DNA of 64,000 nt from Candidatus Poribacteria bacterium (lineage in GTDB: Bacteria; Poribacteria; WGA-4E; UBA9662), in contig PAQF01000026.1 of the NCBI GenBank assembly GCA_002709695.1, positions 155,646-219,645 on the forward strand. The letters are read 5' to 3'. Numbering within the stretch: the first letter of the stretch is position 1; each line of letters starts with the position of its first letter. Shown here one piece after another: positions 30,104 to 39,783 of this stretch. The translations under genes were made by a program, and so were the position numbers. Under the pieces are notes generated by a model that saw nothing but the letters and a program-made list of their open reading frames with translations, searched no databases and had not been told where the DNA came from.

Positions 30104-31197
30104 CCCAATTGGAAGCAACACATACAACTCTGACACAGTCAAAAACGTTTGAACAGGGCCTTAATTCCTCATTATAACAGGGTTAACATAACCAGTAAAC
30201 ATTTTAAAGCCCTAGGAAACTCAGAAATATTTTCATTCATTTTGATTTGCATAATAGTACGTTTAACCTGGCATCTTTTTTAGCTCATAGCCTCCCCTAA
30301 CGCATCAATCAAATCAACAACATACACACACGCCATTGACAAAATAATTGCGTTTATTTACAGAAAAAGCAACCCTGCTCCAACAAAACGAGGAAAAGTC
30401 GATATACTATTTCCTCGTCGATACACAGTAAGACAACAGCCGTTTTTCAAGGTTCCAACAGTAATCATATATACGGAACTATATCGGGATCATAGTTGTC
30501 TACGGTTGATCACTTAAGAACTTATCACCAATATTCCCTTGATTCAGCGTTCTTTCTGAGGGAAAAGCGACAAAGCGAAGCTAATTGACTGGACAAAGAA
30601 ATATTTAAGTCCACATAAAAAAGCAAACAGTTGAAGAAGCAAGCAAAATGGGAAAAGGACACTAGGACAACCATGAATGGCATTGAAAAGCACCTGCATA
30701 GTTGTAATTTCCATCTCGGTTACAAAAAACCAAGTGATGGACATCATTATACAGACATTTAGATCCACTGATTTAATAGCTCAAGCTTCCCATCAGCTTG
30801 CTACCAAGTTTCATCTCCGGAAAAACGTCGACAGCAAAAACATGAAGAATGCGTTCGCTTCCTCGAATACTCTCGGGCTAATGATACATACTGAGGAGAA
30901 ACACACAAAAGGAAGTCCTAAAATAGAAGATACCGAACTAAACAGCGAAAAGAACTACTATGCAATCAAGAAAGGCTAAAAACAGTCTGATCACACCGAA
31001 AACTTTAATTTTCTAATACAGCTCTAACACACGGGATCATACGGATGGTAAACTAGTCCAAATAAGATTTGGCATTCTGCCTAATTACAATTCAGAGAAT
31101 CAAACCAAATCTAACCTCTCGATTACCCAATTATGACTAATTTCCTTAGAGTGTTTTTTGGTCCTTAGCTTAGGCGAATCTCTATGGACTAACCAAA
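30104..31197. other. Long intergenic tract without a supportable gene
   Basis: About 1.1 kb between a leftward oxidoreductase and a rightward secreted protein. Two overlapping antisense frames (30544-30768 minus, 74 codons; 30677-30979 plus, 100 codons) have no recognisable motif and no ribosome binding site. The composition is strongly AT-rich. It may be the remnant of a decayed gene; I see no repeat or RNA gene. Confidence 0.5.
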
Positions 31198-32220
31198 ATG
31201 ACACTGAAACGATCGATGACCTTTTGTGTAAGCATTCTACTATATATAAGCAATCTTGCCCATGCTAAAGACTTCAGAATCGAAATGGGAGATGCTCAAG
31301 TTGTCCAAGCTAAAGGGGCAGGAGTGCCTGTGCACCCATGGTTTCCAGATGGTCATATTACCATTCTGAAAAGTGGAGAGACTTTACAAATGTACTGGGC
31401 AGGATCATCGAGCTATAGGACTATTGGTAAATCCTTAGAATCAATGCAATTGGATCCTAAAAAACCAGTATTGTCTAAAGGAAATCAGATGTCCTTTGAT
31501 AACGGAGGTACATGGTTGATGTCCGTTCATCGTTCTACAGCACACAACCTACTTGGATTCTATCATGCGGAAGATCACAAATGGGGCAAAAACCAAAATC
31601 CTAATAAAGTGGCGTGGAAATCCATAGCAATATGCGAGTCCAAAAATGATGGAAAATCGTGGACTAAAGGAGGTCAAATCATAACATCTCCAAAGAAAAA
31701 GCCATCCACACCAGTGTGGGGAGGAAGCGGAGATTTCTGTGTAGTATATGACAATTTGAACTCTCGATGGGTTTGTTATTACCAAGAACATTTTCTTTAC
31801 ATGGCAATCTCCAATGACCTCAAAGCCTCTCCCGGAAGTTGGTTCAAATACCATCAGGAGGAGTTCTCCGAGCCCGGATTGGGAGGCAAAGAAAATCCCA
31901 TTGAGAATCTAAAAAGTCATCCAGGTGGAAACCCATCTGTTCATTTTAATACGTATCTAAAAAGATGGCTAATGGTATGGCACACGTGGCAGGGTAATAT
32001 TGTTTATTCTTCGAGTCAAAATATGACAGAGTGGACTTCTCCAAAACTTCTTATCTCTAACGGAACGGTAAATGAGAAGGCATGGTATGCAACCATTATT
32101 GGAATTACTGACGCAGTTGTAGGCCAATATGCGTGGCTTTACTATGCCTATTGGCCAGATAAAAATAACTGGAAAAGGCAATTTATGAAACGTGCCATTC
32201 GATTCATTAGGATAGAATAA
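31198..32220 (+). CDS. Secreted glycosidase-like beta-propeller protein
   Basis: Exported 340-residue protein with a signal peptide ending around NLAHA. The mature part is rich in Trp and in propeller-like motifs: SFDNGGTWLMSVHRS, GKSWTKGGQIIT, CVVYDNLNSRWVCYY, NPSVHFNTYLKRWLMVW and VYSSSQNMTEWTSP. This pattern matches the five-bladed propeller of GH43/GH32-like or sialidase-like proteins, in which each blade compares sample data against a sugar-binding pocket. I cannot assign the catalytic acids, so enzymatic activity is not claimed. It stands alone, with 500 bp to the next gene. Confidence 0.55.
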   Translation: MTLKRSMTFCVSILLYISNLAHAKDFRIEMGDAQVVQAKGAGVPVHPWFPDGHITILKSGETLQMYWAGSSSYRTIGKSLESMQLDPKKPVLSKGNQMSFDNGGTWLMSVHRSTAHNLLGFYHAEDHKWGKNQNPNKVAWKSIAICESKNDGKSWTKGGQIITSPKKKPSTPVWGGSGDFCVVYDNLNSRWVCYYQEHFLYMAISNDLKASPGSWFKYHQEEFSEPGLGGKENPIENLKSHPGGNPSVHFNTYLKRWLMVWHTWQGNIVYSSSQNMTEWTSPKLLISNGTVNEKAWYATIIGITDAVVGQYAWLYYAYWPDKNNWKRQFMKRAIRFIRIE

Positions 32221-32720
32221 AATCGTGAAACCATATAAAACGAATTAGTTCTTGTCAGATATTGGAATTGAGTGGCAATAAAGATTCAGGTAGGATAAAT
32301 TGAGTGATACCAATTCTTTAGACAAAGGTCTTTATAAATCAACATACTAAAGTCAATCACAGAAGATCCTAAAAAATGTAAACTCATTGGGACTGTTGGT
32401 GTCGCAAATCCAATGTAAGCAACATTGGAATAGATGTTTTTCATTATTGAAGGAACCAGAATATACTAACCTATATCATCTGAAACTAAAGAACATTTTT
32501 CACTAAAATGAAGCGTGTAACTCTCCCTTTTTCCTAATTCTGAGATGCTAGTACAATACAGCATTGGCGCGAAATCTGCTTGACTGTGTTTCTTCTAAAA
32601 TAGTATAATTTTCTAACATAACGTTGCGTGAATTCAACATGTCTTCTTAGCGTGAATTCAACATGTCTTCTTAATATAAACATTCGTCTTACTATAAAAC
32701 ATTGAAACAGGAGAGTTACA
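32221..32720. other. Intergenic leader upstream of the Ycf48-like gene
   Basis: About 500 bp with no coding frame of note. It carries a 24-bp tandem duplication close to its end (32626-32673) and is otherwise AT-rich. The promoter of the Ycf48-like gene should lie here. Confidence 0.5.
32626..32673. repeat. Perfect 24-bp tandem duplication
   Basis: Two identical adjacent copies, 32626-32649 and 32650-32673, each beginning GCGTGAATTC and ending TGTCTTCTTA, 47 bp upstream of the TTG start of the Ycf48-like gene. It could be a recent slippage event or a doubled binding site. Confidence 0.9.
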
Positions 32721-34622
32721 TTGAGGATTAGAATTACGTCCACGATATGCCCAGTCATTTTTTTGCTTTTTAGCTCTATAAACATTATTTACGCACAAGA
32801 AGACTGGAGTCTCATCCGAGGATCGAAATGGCAATCTAATTTGAACGATGTCTTCTTTGTTGATAATTCACATGGATGGATTGTTGGCTCAAACTCGACA
32901 ATCCTACATACAAGCAATGGGGGAAAAGATTGGATTGATCAACCCAATCAACCATTGCCTTTTAAAGTCGAGTTGCACAAAGTCCGTTTTATTTCGCCTA
33001 AGCTTGGTTGGGTTGTTGGTGGGAACGGTACTATCTTGAAAACTACTGATGGCGGATCTACCTGGCAAAAATTAACAACGGGAACTTTCACCGTTTTACA
33101 AGCTGTATCATTCATTGATGAAAAACATGGTTGGTTAACAGGTGAAGGGGGACTGATCATGGTAACGGAAAATGGTGGACGCAGCTGGAAGAAACAAAGC
33201 AATCAGGATACCACGAATAATTCTTTATTGAGCGTGCATTTTGCCAACCAGAAAGAAGGCTGGGCTGTAGGCAAAGCTGGTACTGTCATTCACTCAACGG
33301 ATGGCGGTTCAACATGGATAGACCAAAAAGGGAAAACGGCTTCAAGTCTATCGTCGCTCTGTATGTTGACAAATAATGTTGGTTGGGCTTCGGGTGGTAA
33401 TGGTGCCTTGATTCATACTGTAGATGGAGGAAAAAATTGGGAAGACAGGACGGAAGACAGCAGTGTACCACACTCAAACGGAATGCCCGAACCCATCTGG
33501 GGCATCCACTTTGCAAACGAAGATATTGGTCTTGCCGCAGCTGAATTTGGCGTGATATTACGCACGGTTGATGCAGGCGCAACATGGACGGCGTTAAACC
33601 CACGCCCAGCCCCAAACAAACTGAACGCAGTATATATGGTTTCGGAACAAGAAGCATGGATCGTCGGAGATTATAGCACCATTCTTCACAGTTCCAATGG
33701 TGGTGAATCTTGGGACGTTATCTCTAGCAATGCCGACTTGAAAAAGATCACTTTCGTTGATGCCAAGAAAGCATGGGCAGTTGGACTCTCAGGAACTATT
33801 TTGAACACAGACGATGGCGGTAAAACTTGGTCTGAACAAAACAGTGGAAACGTGTTTGAGTTGTTTGGTATTGGTTTCGTTTCACCAAATCAGGGATACG
33901 TTGTCGGTAGCAATGCCACATTGATCGAAACATCTAACGGTGGTAACAACTGGGAGATGGTCAACGACCCGAGCGATGAAGGACATGGAACAGCTAAACG
34001 AATTGTATTTGACGATCCCATGACAAGCTGGAAAAGCGCACTTGGTTTTTACAATCTTCATTTTCCAACTTCAACTCATGGCTGGGGAGTTGGGGAAATG
34101 GGCAAAATTGCTCACACTAACGATGGGGGTAAGAACTGGTTCGGGCAGTCAACTAATAACCCACAAATCGATTTCAGTAATTTGTTTGGTGTGTACTTCG
34201 TAGATGCGAACACTGGTTGGACTGTAGGTGCAGGTGGATCAATCGCCAAAACAACCGATGGCGGTAAAACTTGGCAAGCACAATACGGTTGTTCTGAAGA
34301 GTTGAGATCCGTTTTCGCGCTTAGTGCTGATATTGCTTGGATTGTTGGTAGCCAAGGCGCCATTTATGCAACTAAGGATGGTAGTTCTTGGACCAGACAA
34401 ATTGCTCCGACTGATGAAAATCTACATGGAGTCACTTTCGCTGATGCCAAAACAGGTTGGGTTATCGGTAGTAATGGCGTAATACTGCAAACGACAGATG
34501 GAGGTACCACTTGGCTCATGCAAAAAAGCCCAACCACAAACAGCTTATCCGATATCGCTCAGGCTGAAGATGGCACAGTTTGGGCAATCGGCGAGTGGGG
34601 AACAATTATTGCAACGCAATAA
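32721..34622 (+). CDS. Secreted Ycf48/BNR-repeat propeller protein
   Basis: Exported 633-residue protein starting at TTG, fixed by GGAGAG seven to twelve bases upstream. After a signal peptide (STICPVIFLLFSSINIIYAQ) it consists almost wholly of about 13 repeats of the Ycf48/HCF136 type, each with GWxVGxxGTILxTxDGGxTW; 13-14 blades would form two seven-bladed propellers. Ycf48 assists photosystem II assembly in cyanobacteria, but nothing photosynthetic is seen here; in non-phototrophs such proteins are extracellular or surface-bound scaffolds of unknown role. It precedes the TolC gene by about 130 bp. Confidence 0.8.
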   Translation: MRIRITSTICPVIFLLFSSINIIYAQEDWSLIRGSKWQSNLNDVFFVDNSHGWIVGSNSTILHTSNGGKDWIDQPNQPLPFKVELHKVRFISPKLGWVVGGNGTILKTTDGGSTWQKLTTGTFTVLQAVSFIDEKHGWLTGEGGLIMVTENGGRSWKKQSNQDTTNNSLLSVHFANQKEGWAVGKAGTVIHSTDGGSTWIDQKGKTASSLSSLCMLTNNVGWASGGNGALIHTVDGGKNWEDRTEDSSVPHSNGMPEPIWGIHFANEDIGLAAAEFGVILRTVDAGATWTALNPRPAPNKLNAVYMVSEQEAWIVGDYSTILHSSNGGESWDVISSNADLKKITFVDAKKAWAVGLSGTILNTDDGGKTWSEQNSGNVFELFGIGFVSPNQGYVVGSNATLIETSNGGNNWEMVNDPSDEGHGTAKRIVFDDPMTSWKSALGFYNLHFPTSTHGWGVGEMGKIAHTNDGGKNWFGQSTNNPQIDFSNLFGVYFVDANTGWTVGAGGSIAKTTDGGKTWQAQYGCSEELRSVFALSADIAWIVGSQGAIYATKDGSSWTRQIAPTDENLHGVTFADAKTGWVIGSNGVILQTTDGGTTWLMQKSPTTNSLSDIAQAEDGTVWAIGEWGTIIATQ

Positions 34623-34641
34623 ATCTGAATCTCGCACCTAC

Positions 34642-34695
34642 TGAAAAACAGGTTGGGAGTAAGTATTCGGTTTTCGGCTTCTTTGTTGTTTTTCA
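34642..34695. terminator. Inverted repeat after the Ycf48-like gene
   Basis: Nine-base arms TGAAAAACA (34642-34650) and TGTTTTTCA (34687-34695) can pair across a 36-nt loop between two same-strand genes. The stem is AT-rich and the loop long, so a terminator is only a possibility. Confidence 0.2.
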
Positions 34696-34750
34696 ACTTA
34701 AAAGTTATTTCTTGATACTTATTCCCTTTTGCATTTTAGGGTGATTTAAA

Positions 34751-36088
34751 TTGTTTTCTCTTAATCCTTGGTTGGTTTTACTTTTCTTCGCATTGCTATG
34801 TCCTCCAATTGGATTCGCACAACAAGATGTTAAAACTATTTTTACTCTTACAGAGAGTATCCAGTTAGCAGAGAAAAATAACCTGCAAATCCGATCTGTC
34901 AAAGAAAAACTGAAGCATAGCAAAAAAGAACAACGGATTGCAAAACCTTTTGCCATGCCATCCGTCAGCTTTACGGGAAACTATACATACTTCGGTGAAT
35001 TAGCTAAAAATGTGCTTCCTCCCTTTGTACCCGGAGCTGATCCCGTTGAAATAACCTTTGGAGCACATCACAATCTCCAAGCGGGCCTAGCTTTTAAGCA
35101 ACCGCTATTTGCCTCAGGTCGTTATTTGTATACCTACCAAAGTGCAAAATTGAATGTTCAAGCTGCTGAAGAAGAGCTTAAAATAAAGCAAAAACAGCTA
35201 AGCTTTGACGTAGCTCAGGCTTTCTATGGTTTGCTAGCTACTATGGAGTTCGTTAAAGTATCACAAAGTACGGTTGATTTAGCAAAACAACAACTTAGCA
35301 TCTCACAGAAGCTATTCGATTCAGGAGCATCAACCAATTTTGATGTGCTTCGTGCCAAGGTTCAACTCGCAAATGCTGAGTCGGAACTTATCCGCGCCAA
35401 AAATGCAATCCTTATTGCTAAAGATGCATTTAAAAACTTACTGAATATAAACCAACAGGATAAAGTTGGGATTCGAGGAAATTTTAATTTACCAAAAGTT
35501 CAATTAGATCTTCATCAATTAGTACAAGTAGCAACTGAGAACCGGCCAGAACTGAATCAACTCAGTTACCTAGAACAAATAAAGAAAAAAGAAGTTGCAA
35601 TGGTAAAAGCAAATGCTCGACCAAGTCTCTCACTCATTTCCAACTATCAACTTGATGAGAACGAGAAACTGTCCAAAATGAATCGAATATGGAACATTGG
35701 TCTTTCGCTAAATTACCCTATATTTGATGGACTCGTAACCAAAGCTAAAATACAACGAACTGAGTTAAATATAGAGCAATTAGCATTACAAAAAGAACAA
35801 ACGGAAGACCTCGTTAAGTTCGAAGTGCGTTCCGCCTATTTAAAATTAATGGAAGCTCAAACTCTGATTGAGGTACAAAAGGAAACCATAGAGCAAGCAA
35901 AAGAAGGGGTCCGCTTAGCAAACTTGCAATACGAAAATGGGCTGATTACCAGTGTTCAGTTAACAGACGCTCAACTGGCATTAACACAAGCAAAAGTTAG
36001 CCGCCTTTTATCACTTCGCGATTATGCTGTCGGCCACGCAAACCTCCAAAAAGCTATCGGAGTTCCAATCAAAAAAGATAAGAGCTAA
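34751..36088 (+). CDS. TolC-family outer membrane efflux protein
   Basis: Predicted trimeric outer-membrane channel subunit (445 residues) of an efflux or type I secretion system. A TTG start leads into a signal peptide (LLFFALLCPPIGFAQQ). Two long alternating helical regions of OEP repeats follow, with the family signatures LTESIQLAEKNN, ASTNFDVLRAKVQLANAESEL and the matching second half ITSVQLTDAQLALTQAK. It is followed after about 70 bp by its likely partner, a membrane-fusion lipoprotein. No inner-membrane pump gene is adjacent. Confidence 0.92.
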   Translation: MFSLNPWLVLLFFALLCPPIGFAQQDVKTIFTLTESIQLAEKNNLQIRSVKEKLKHSKKEQRIAKPFAMPSVSFTGNYTYFGELAKNVLPPFVPGADPVEITFGAHHNLQAGLAFKQPLFASGRYLYTYQSAKLNVQAAEEELKIKQKQLSFDVAQAFYGLLATMEFVKVSQSTVDLAKQQLSISQKLFDSGASTNFDVLRAKVQLANAESELIRAKNAILIAKDAFKNLLNINQQDKVGIRGNFNLPKVQLDLHQLVQVATENRPELNQLSYLEQIKKKEVAMVKANARPSLSLISNYQLDENEKLSKMNRIWNIGLSLNYPIFDGLVTKAKIQRTELNIEQLALQKEQTEDLVKFEVRSAYLKLMEAQTLIEVQKETIEQAKEGVRLANLQYENGLITSVQLTDAQLALTQAKVSRLLSLRDYAVGHANLQKAIGVPIKKDKS

Positions 36089-36159
36089 CTTACTGGTATC
36101 ATTCCGGATTTTGATGATTGCTAAAGGTTAAAATAATTAATTTTGGGTATTCAAATATA

Positions 36160-37764
36160 ATGTTGCGAATAAATTCTATCCTCTGTTTCATAACATTTTT
36201 CATTTGGCTGAGTATTGGATGTCAAAAGCCTAATGGTCTCACATCAGAGAACCAGGCTGAATCGGAAAAGATCAAACCGGTCGAAGTCACAAGGGTAGAA
36301 AAAGGTAACATCCAATCGGATCTTGAGTTGTCTGGATCAATCACAGCCAATTCGCGAGTGGTTGTCATGTCCCAGATGATGGGTAAAATTATTGAAATAC
36401 GTGTCAATGAAGGTCAAACCGTTGCTAAAGGGGATATAATTGCGGTTATTGAAAGTGACGAATTGGAGTTGCGTCTGCGTCAAACACAAGCTGCATATCA
36501 TGCTGCTGAAATAAAATATACCCAAGCACAAAAACTGGCAAAAATACGCATTTCAGCACAGGTTGCACAAGCCCGAGCACAATTATCTGCAGCCGAAACC
36601 AAGCTTCAGCAGGTTTTAGATCTGTCTCAAAAACAAACACTATCAAAAATCGAACAAGCCGAAGCAGGTTTAGCTTCTATACAAGCAAATTTTGAAAAAA
36701 TCCGGGGAGGCACACGAGAAGAGGATAAAAAACAAGCTCAAGCTCTTGTTGATCGAGCAAAAGCTAACCTAACCAACATTACAAGCAACTATAACCGTAT
36801 GAAACCTCTGTTCGATGATGGTGCTATAAGTGCTCAATCTTTCGATAGTATAAAAGCACAACTTAACATATCTAAGGCGCAATACAGCTCAGCAATTGAA
36901 CAAAAAAAACTTATGGAAAGAGGACCTCAAGAGGAAGACATCCGTGCCCTTGGAGCACAAGTTAAACAAGCCGAAGCGGCAGTCAAACTCGCACGGTTAT
37001 CTGACGAGACAAAAACATGGGAAAAAGACATCTCTCTGATGCAATCGCAGGTTGAAACAGCACGCGCGAATTTGCAGTCAGTTGAAGCCCTAGAAGATGC
37101 TAAAAGTTGGGAAGCTGAAATCGCCTCGGCTGAGACATTGGTAATTCAAACACGGGCTTCCGTCGACCTCGCTAAGAAAATGCTCTCATACGCAAAAATT
37201 GCTGCCCCCATTGGAGGTATTATCTCAAAACGCAACCTTGATGCAGGCAACATAATCGCACCTGCAGTACCTATCTGCGAAATTGTAGATATGCGCTCAG
37301 TTAAAGCCGTAGTATACGTTATTGAATCAGACTTGCCTAAAGTTGAAATTGGGCGCGAAGTCAGTATTCATGTGGACAGTTGGAACGACCCATTTTCTGG
37401 CAGGGTAGCTGAAGTAAGTCCAGTATTAGACATCTCAAGTAGATCCGCAAAAGTGGAAATAGCCGTCAAAAATCCTGATCTACGCCTCAAGCCTGGAATG
37501 TTTTCAAAAATAACGATACCAATGCAAATTCGTAAAGAGGTCATTATATTATCCAAATCTGCCATTGTTAGAAATATTGCGTCGGGAGAGAATTCAGTAT
37601 TTATAATTGATTCCGGCATCAGCAGAAAAAGACGGATAGAATTGGGATTAACTAAAGGAAATATTGCTGAAATCCGAAAAGGTCTCTCAATTGGAGAACA
37701 AATTGCAATCGCAGGGCAGCATTCGCTAAAAGATGGTGACAAGGTTAGAATTGTGAATCGCTAA
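36160..37764 (+). CDS. HlyD/RND-type periplasmic adaptor lipoprotein
   Basis: Membrane-fusion protein (534 residues) bridging a pump and TolC. ATG 36160 begins a lipoprotein-like signal ending LSIGC (Cys21; Ser at -3 is unusual); an upstream TTG at 36118 would spoil this. The lipoyl half (GQTVAKGDIIAVIESDEL) is followed by an unusually long alpha-helical hairpin of about 230 residues, rich in Ala, Gln and Lys. Then come the second lipoyl half (IAAPIGGIISKRNLDAGN), a beta-barrel (VVYVIESDLPKVEIG) and a membrane-proximal domain (KDGDKVRIV). Domain order fits RND or MacA-like adaptors. Confidence 0.88.
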   Translation: MLRINSILCFITFFIWLSIGCQKPNGLTSENQAESEKIKPVEVTRVEKGNIQSDLELSGSITANSRVVVMSQMMGKIIEIRVNEGQTVAKGDIIAVIESDELELRLRQTQAAYHAAEIKYTQAQKLAKIRISAQVAQARAQLSAAETKLQQVLDLSQKQTLSKIEQAEAGLASIQANFEKIRGGTREEDKKQAQALVDRAKANLTNITSNYNRMKPLFDDGAISAQSFDSIKAQLNISKAQYSSAIEQKKLMERGPQEEDIRALGAQVKQAEAAVKLARLSDETKTWEKDISLMQSQVETARANLQSVEALEDAKSWEAEIASAETLVIQTRASVDLAKKMLSYAKIAAPIGGIISKRNLDAGNIIAPAVPICEIVDMRSVKAVVYVIESDLPKVEIGREVSIHVDSWNDPFSGRVAEVSPVLDISSRSAKVEIAVKNPDLRLKPGMFSKITIPMQIRKEVIILSKSAIVRNIASGENSVFIIDSGISRKRRIELGLTKGNIAEIRKGLSIGEQIAIAGQHSLKDGDKVRIVNR

Positions 37765-37781
37765 TTATATTGGTGACATAT

Positions 37782-39737
37782 ATGAAGCAGAGAAATCAGA
37801 ATCATCAAACAGCCGTTACTTGGCGTTCAATCCTGATCGGGCTTCTGCTAATACCGCCGAACGTTTTTTGGGTGATTGAGGTCGAATGTGTTTGGCACTC
37901 TGGTCACCCCACAACCATCTCTCTGTTTTGGAATGTTGTTCTCAATCTATTTGGTTTAATACTGATTAATCTCCTGCTGAAAAGATTTGCACCCAGAGCT
38001 GCATTGACACAAGCTGAGATGATTACCATCTATGCCATGCTCTCAATTGCATCCGGGCTTGCGGGCCATGATACACTTGCTCTTACCATTCCAGCTATCC
38101 CCCATGCCTTTTGGTTCGCTACACCTGAAAATGATTGGGCGTCTCTTTTCCACTCCCATATACCAAGACATCTTGTTGTAACTGATAGAGAGATTATTCG
38201 TGGATTTTACGAGGGGGATACTAATTTTTACACCTCTAAAATTTTGAATGCATGGATTGGTCCCACACTTTGGTGGACTGGATTTATTCTTGCTTTGGGT
38301 GTGGTGATGATCTGCATGAACGTGATTGTCCGTAAACAATGGACAGAGCACGAAAAGCTAGCGTATCCGATTATCCAGTTACCATTGGCCATTACAGATC
38401 GGGGAGGAGCTTCCGGTTTCTTTCAAAATCGTGTATTATGGTATGGTTTTATCATTGCTGCTGTCTTGGACATTTGGCATGGCCTAGCACATTTTTATCC
38501 ATTTCTGCCAGATTTTAGTGTTCGTCACGACGCACGAAACTGGGGAAGATTCTTCACGGAAAAACCTTGGAATGCGGTTGGAGGTATTACAGTTCCACTT
38601 TATCCTTTTGTAATTGGGCTAGGATTTCTGCTCCCACTTGATCTATCATTTTCAATCTGGTTCTTTTACATCGTTGAAAAGTTACAGAGGGTTTTTGCCA
38701 GCGCGGTCAGTATGCCATCCCCATATCCATATTTTGATGAACAATCTATTGGGGCGTGGATGGCTATATTCATCGCAACACTAGCCATAACACGCAGACA
38801 TCTAATCAATGTCATAAAAATTGTTTTGGGAAGAACAAGTAGCATCGACGACTCCACTGAACCGATTCGCTATCGAACGGCCATTCTCCTAATTTTCTTG
38901 GCAAGTGCAGGTATCATTTGGTTCTGCTTGAAAGCAGGAATGACATTACTGATTATTCTTCCTTACTTTGCTTTCTTTTTTGCACTGTCTTTGGCTATCA
39001 CGAGAGTTCGTGCGGAAATCGGCCCTCCTGCTCACGAAATGGCTGGTTGGGTAAATGGACAAAGGTTCCTTATAAATCTGCTGGGCACACGTGTAGTTGG
39101 ACCAAAGAACTTAACTGTTTTTACGCTCTTTTGGTTTTTTAGTGGTCGTGGTTATCGAGAACATATAATGCCACATCAACTAGAATCGTTTAAAATGGCA
39201 GAACGAACAAAAATGAATACCAAACGTCTGGTCACAGCAATGATTATAGCTGTAATTTTTGGTTCAATTGCTTCCTTTTGGGCTACAGTAAGTGAACTGT
39301 ATCGTTTGGGTGGTGCCGTCACTGGAGCAGGTGGAGGAATTGGCCCATCTATTGGACATGTGACTTATATATTTCAATGGCTTGATACCACTTTAACTTA
39401 TCCTAAAGATACGGATATTCCTGCCATTGGATTCATGGCAGGTAGCATGGCCTTTACTTTTGGCCTAATGCTGATGCGAATGTGGTTTCTCTGGTGGCCC
39501 CTTCATCCTGCTGGATACGCTATTTCTATGACAGGTGGCGTTGGCTACTTCTGGACATGCTTAGTAGTAAGCTCTATCGCTAAATGGATTGTCTTAAGGT
39601 TTGGTGGTGTCGCCCTGTATCGCAAAGCGGTTTTGTTTTTCTTTGGAGTTCTTCTAGGTGAATATTGCGTAGGTGCATTCTGGAGTGTACTGAGCGTTAT
39701 TATTCAACAACCGATTTATGATTTTGCCCCTGGTTAA
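37782..39737 (+). CDS. DUF6785/DUF6784-type polytopic membrane protein
   Basis: Inner-membrane protein of 651 residues with about 14 hydrophobic helices. It belongs, from memory, to a family common in Poribacteria and Planctomycetes annotated DUF6785 with a C-terminal DUF6784, distantly like OPT-type oligopeptide transporters. Recognisable stretches are RWRSILIG-like N-terminus (TWRSILIGLLLIPPN), YPIIQLPLAIT, RAEIGPPAHEMAGW and the C-terminal WWPLHPAGYAISMTGG. Located directly behind the adaptor gene (17 bp), it could be the pump partner, but that is inference from position only. GTG 37773 and TTG 37770 are alternative starts. Confidence 0.65.
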   Translation: MKQRNQNHQTAVTWRSILIGLLLIPPNVFWVIEVECVWHSGHPTTISLFWNVVLNLFGLILINLLLKRFAPRAALTQAEMITIYAMLSIASGLAGHDTLALTIPAIPHAFWFATPENDWASLFHSHIPRHLVVTDREIIRGFYEGDTNFYTSKILNAWIGPTLWWTGFILALGVVMICMNVIVRKQWTEHEKLAYPIIQLPLAITDRGGASGFFQNRVLWYGFIIAAVLDIWHGLAHFYPFLPDFSVRHDARNWGRFFTEKPWNAVGGITVPLYPFVIGLGFLLPLDLSFSIWFFYIVEKLQRVFASAVSMPSPYPYFDEQSIGAWMAIFIATLAITRRHLINVIKIVLGRTSSIDDSTEPIRYRTAILLIFLASAGIIWFCLKAGMTLLIILPYFAFFFALSLAITRVRAEIGPPAHEMAGWVNGQRFLINLLGTRVVGPKNLTVFTLFWFFSGRGYREHIMPHQLESFKMAERTKMNTKRLVTAMIIAVIFGSIASFWATVSELYRLGGAVTGAGGGIGPSIGHVTYIFQWLDTTLTYPKDTDIPAIGFMAGSMAFTFGLMLMRMWFLWWPLHPAGYAISMTGGVGYFWTCLVVSSIAKWIVLRFGGVALYRKAVLFFFGVLLGEYCVGAFWSVLSVIIQQPIYDFAPG

Positions 39738-39783
39738 ATTATTCGGAATTTATGTAATTCTTATACAGAATAAGGCTTTACAA

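Noticed and set aside
30544-30979. Two overlapping antisense frames of 74 and 100 codons
   Set aside because: No recognisable domain, no ribosome binding site and low complexity; treated as non-coding.
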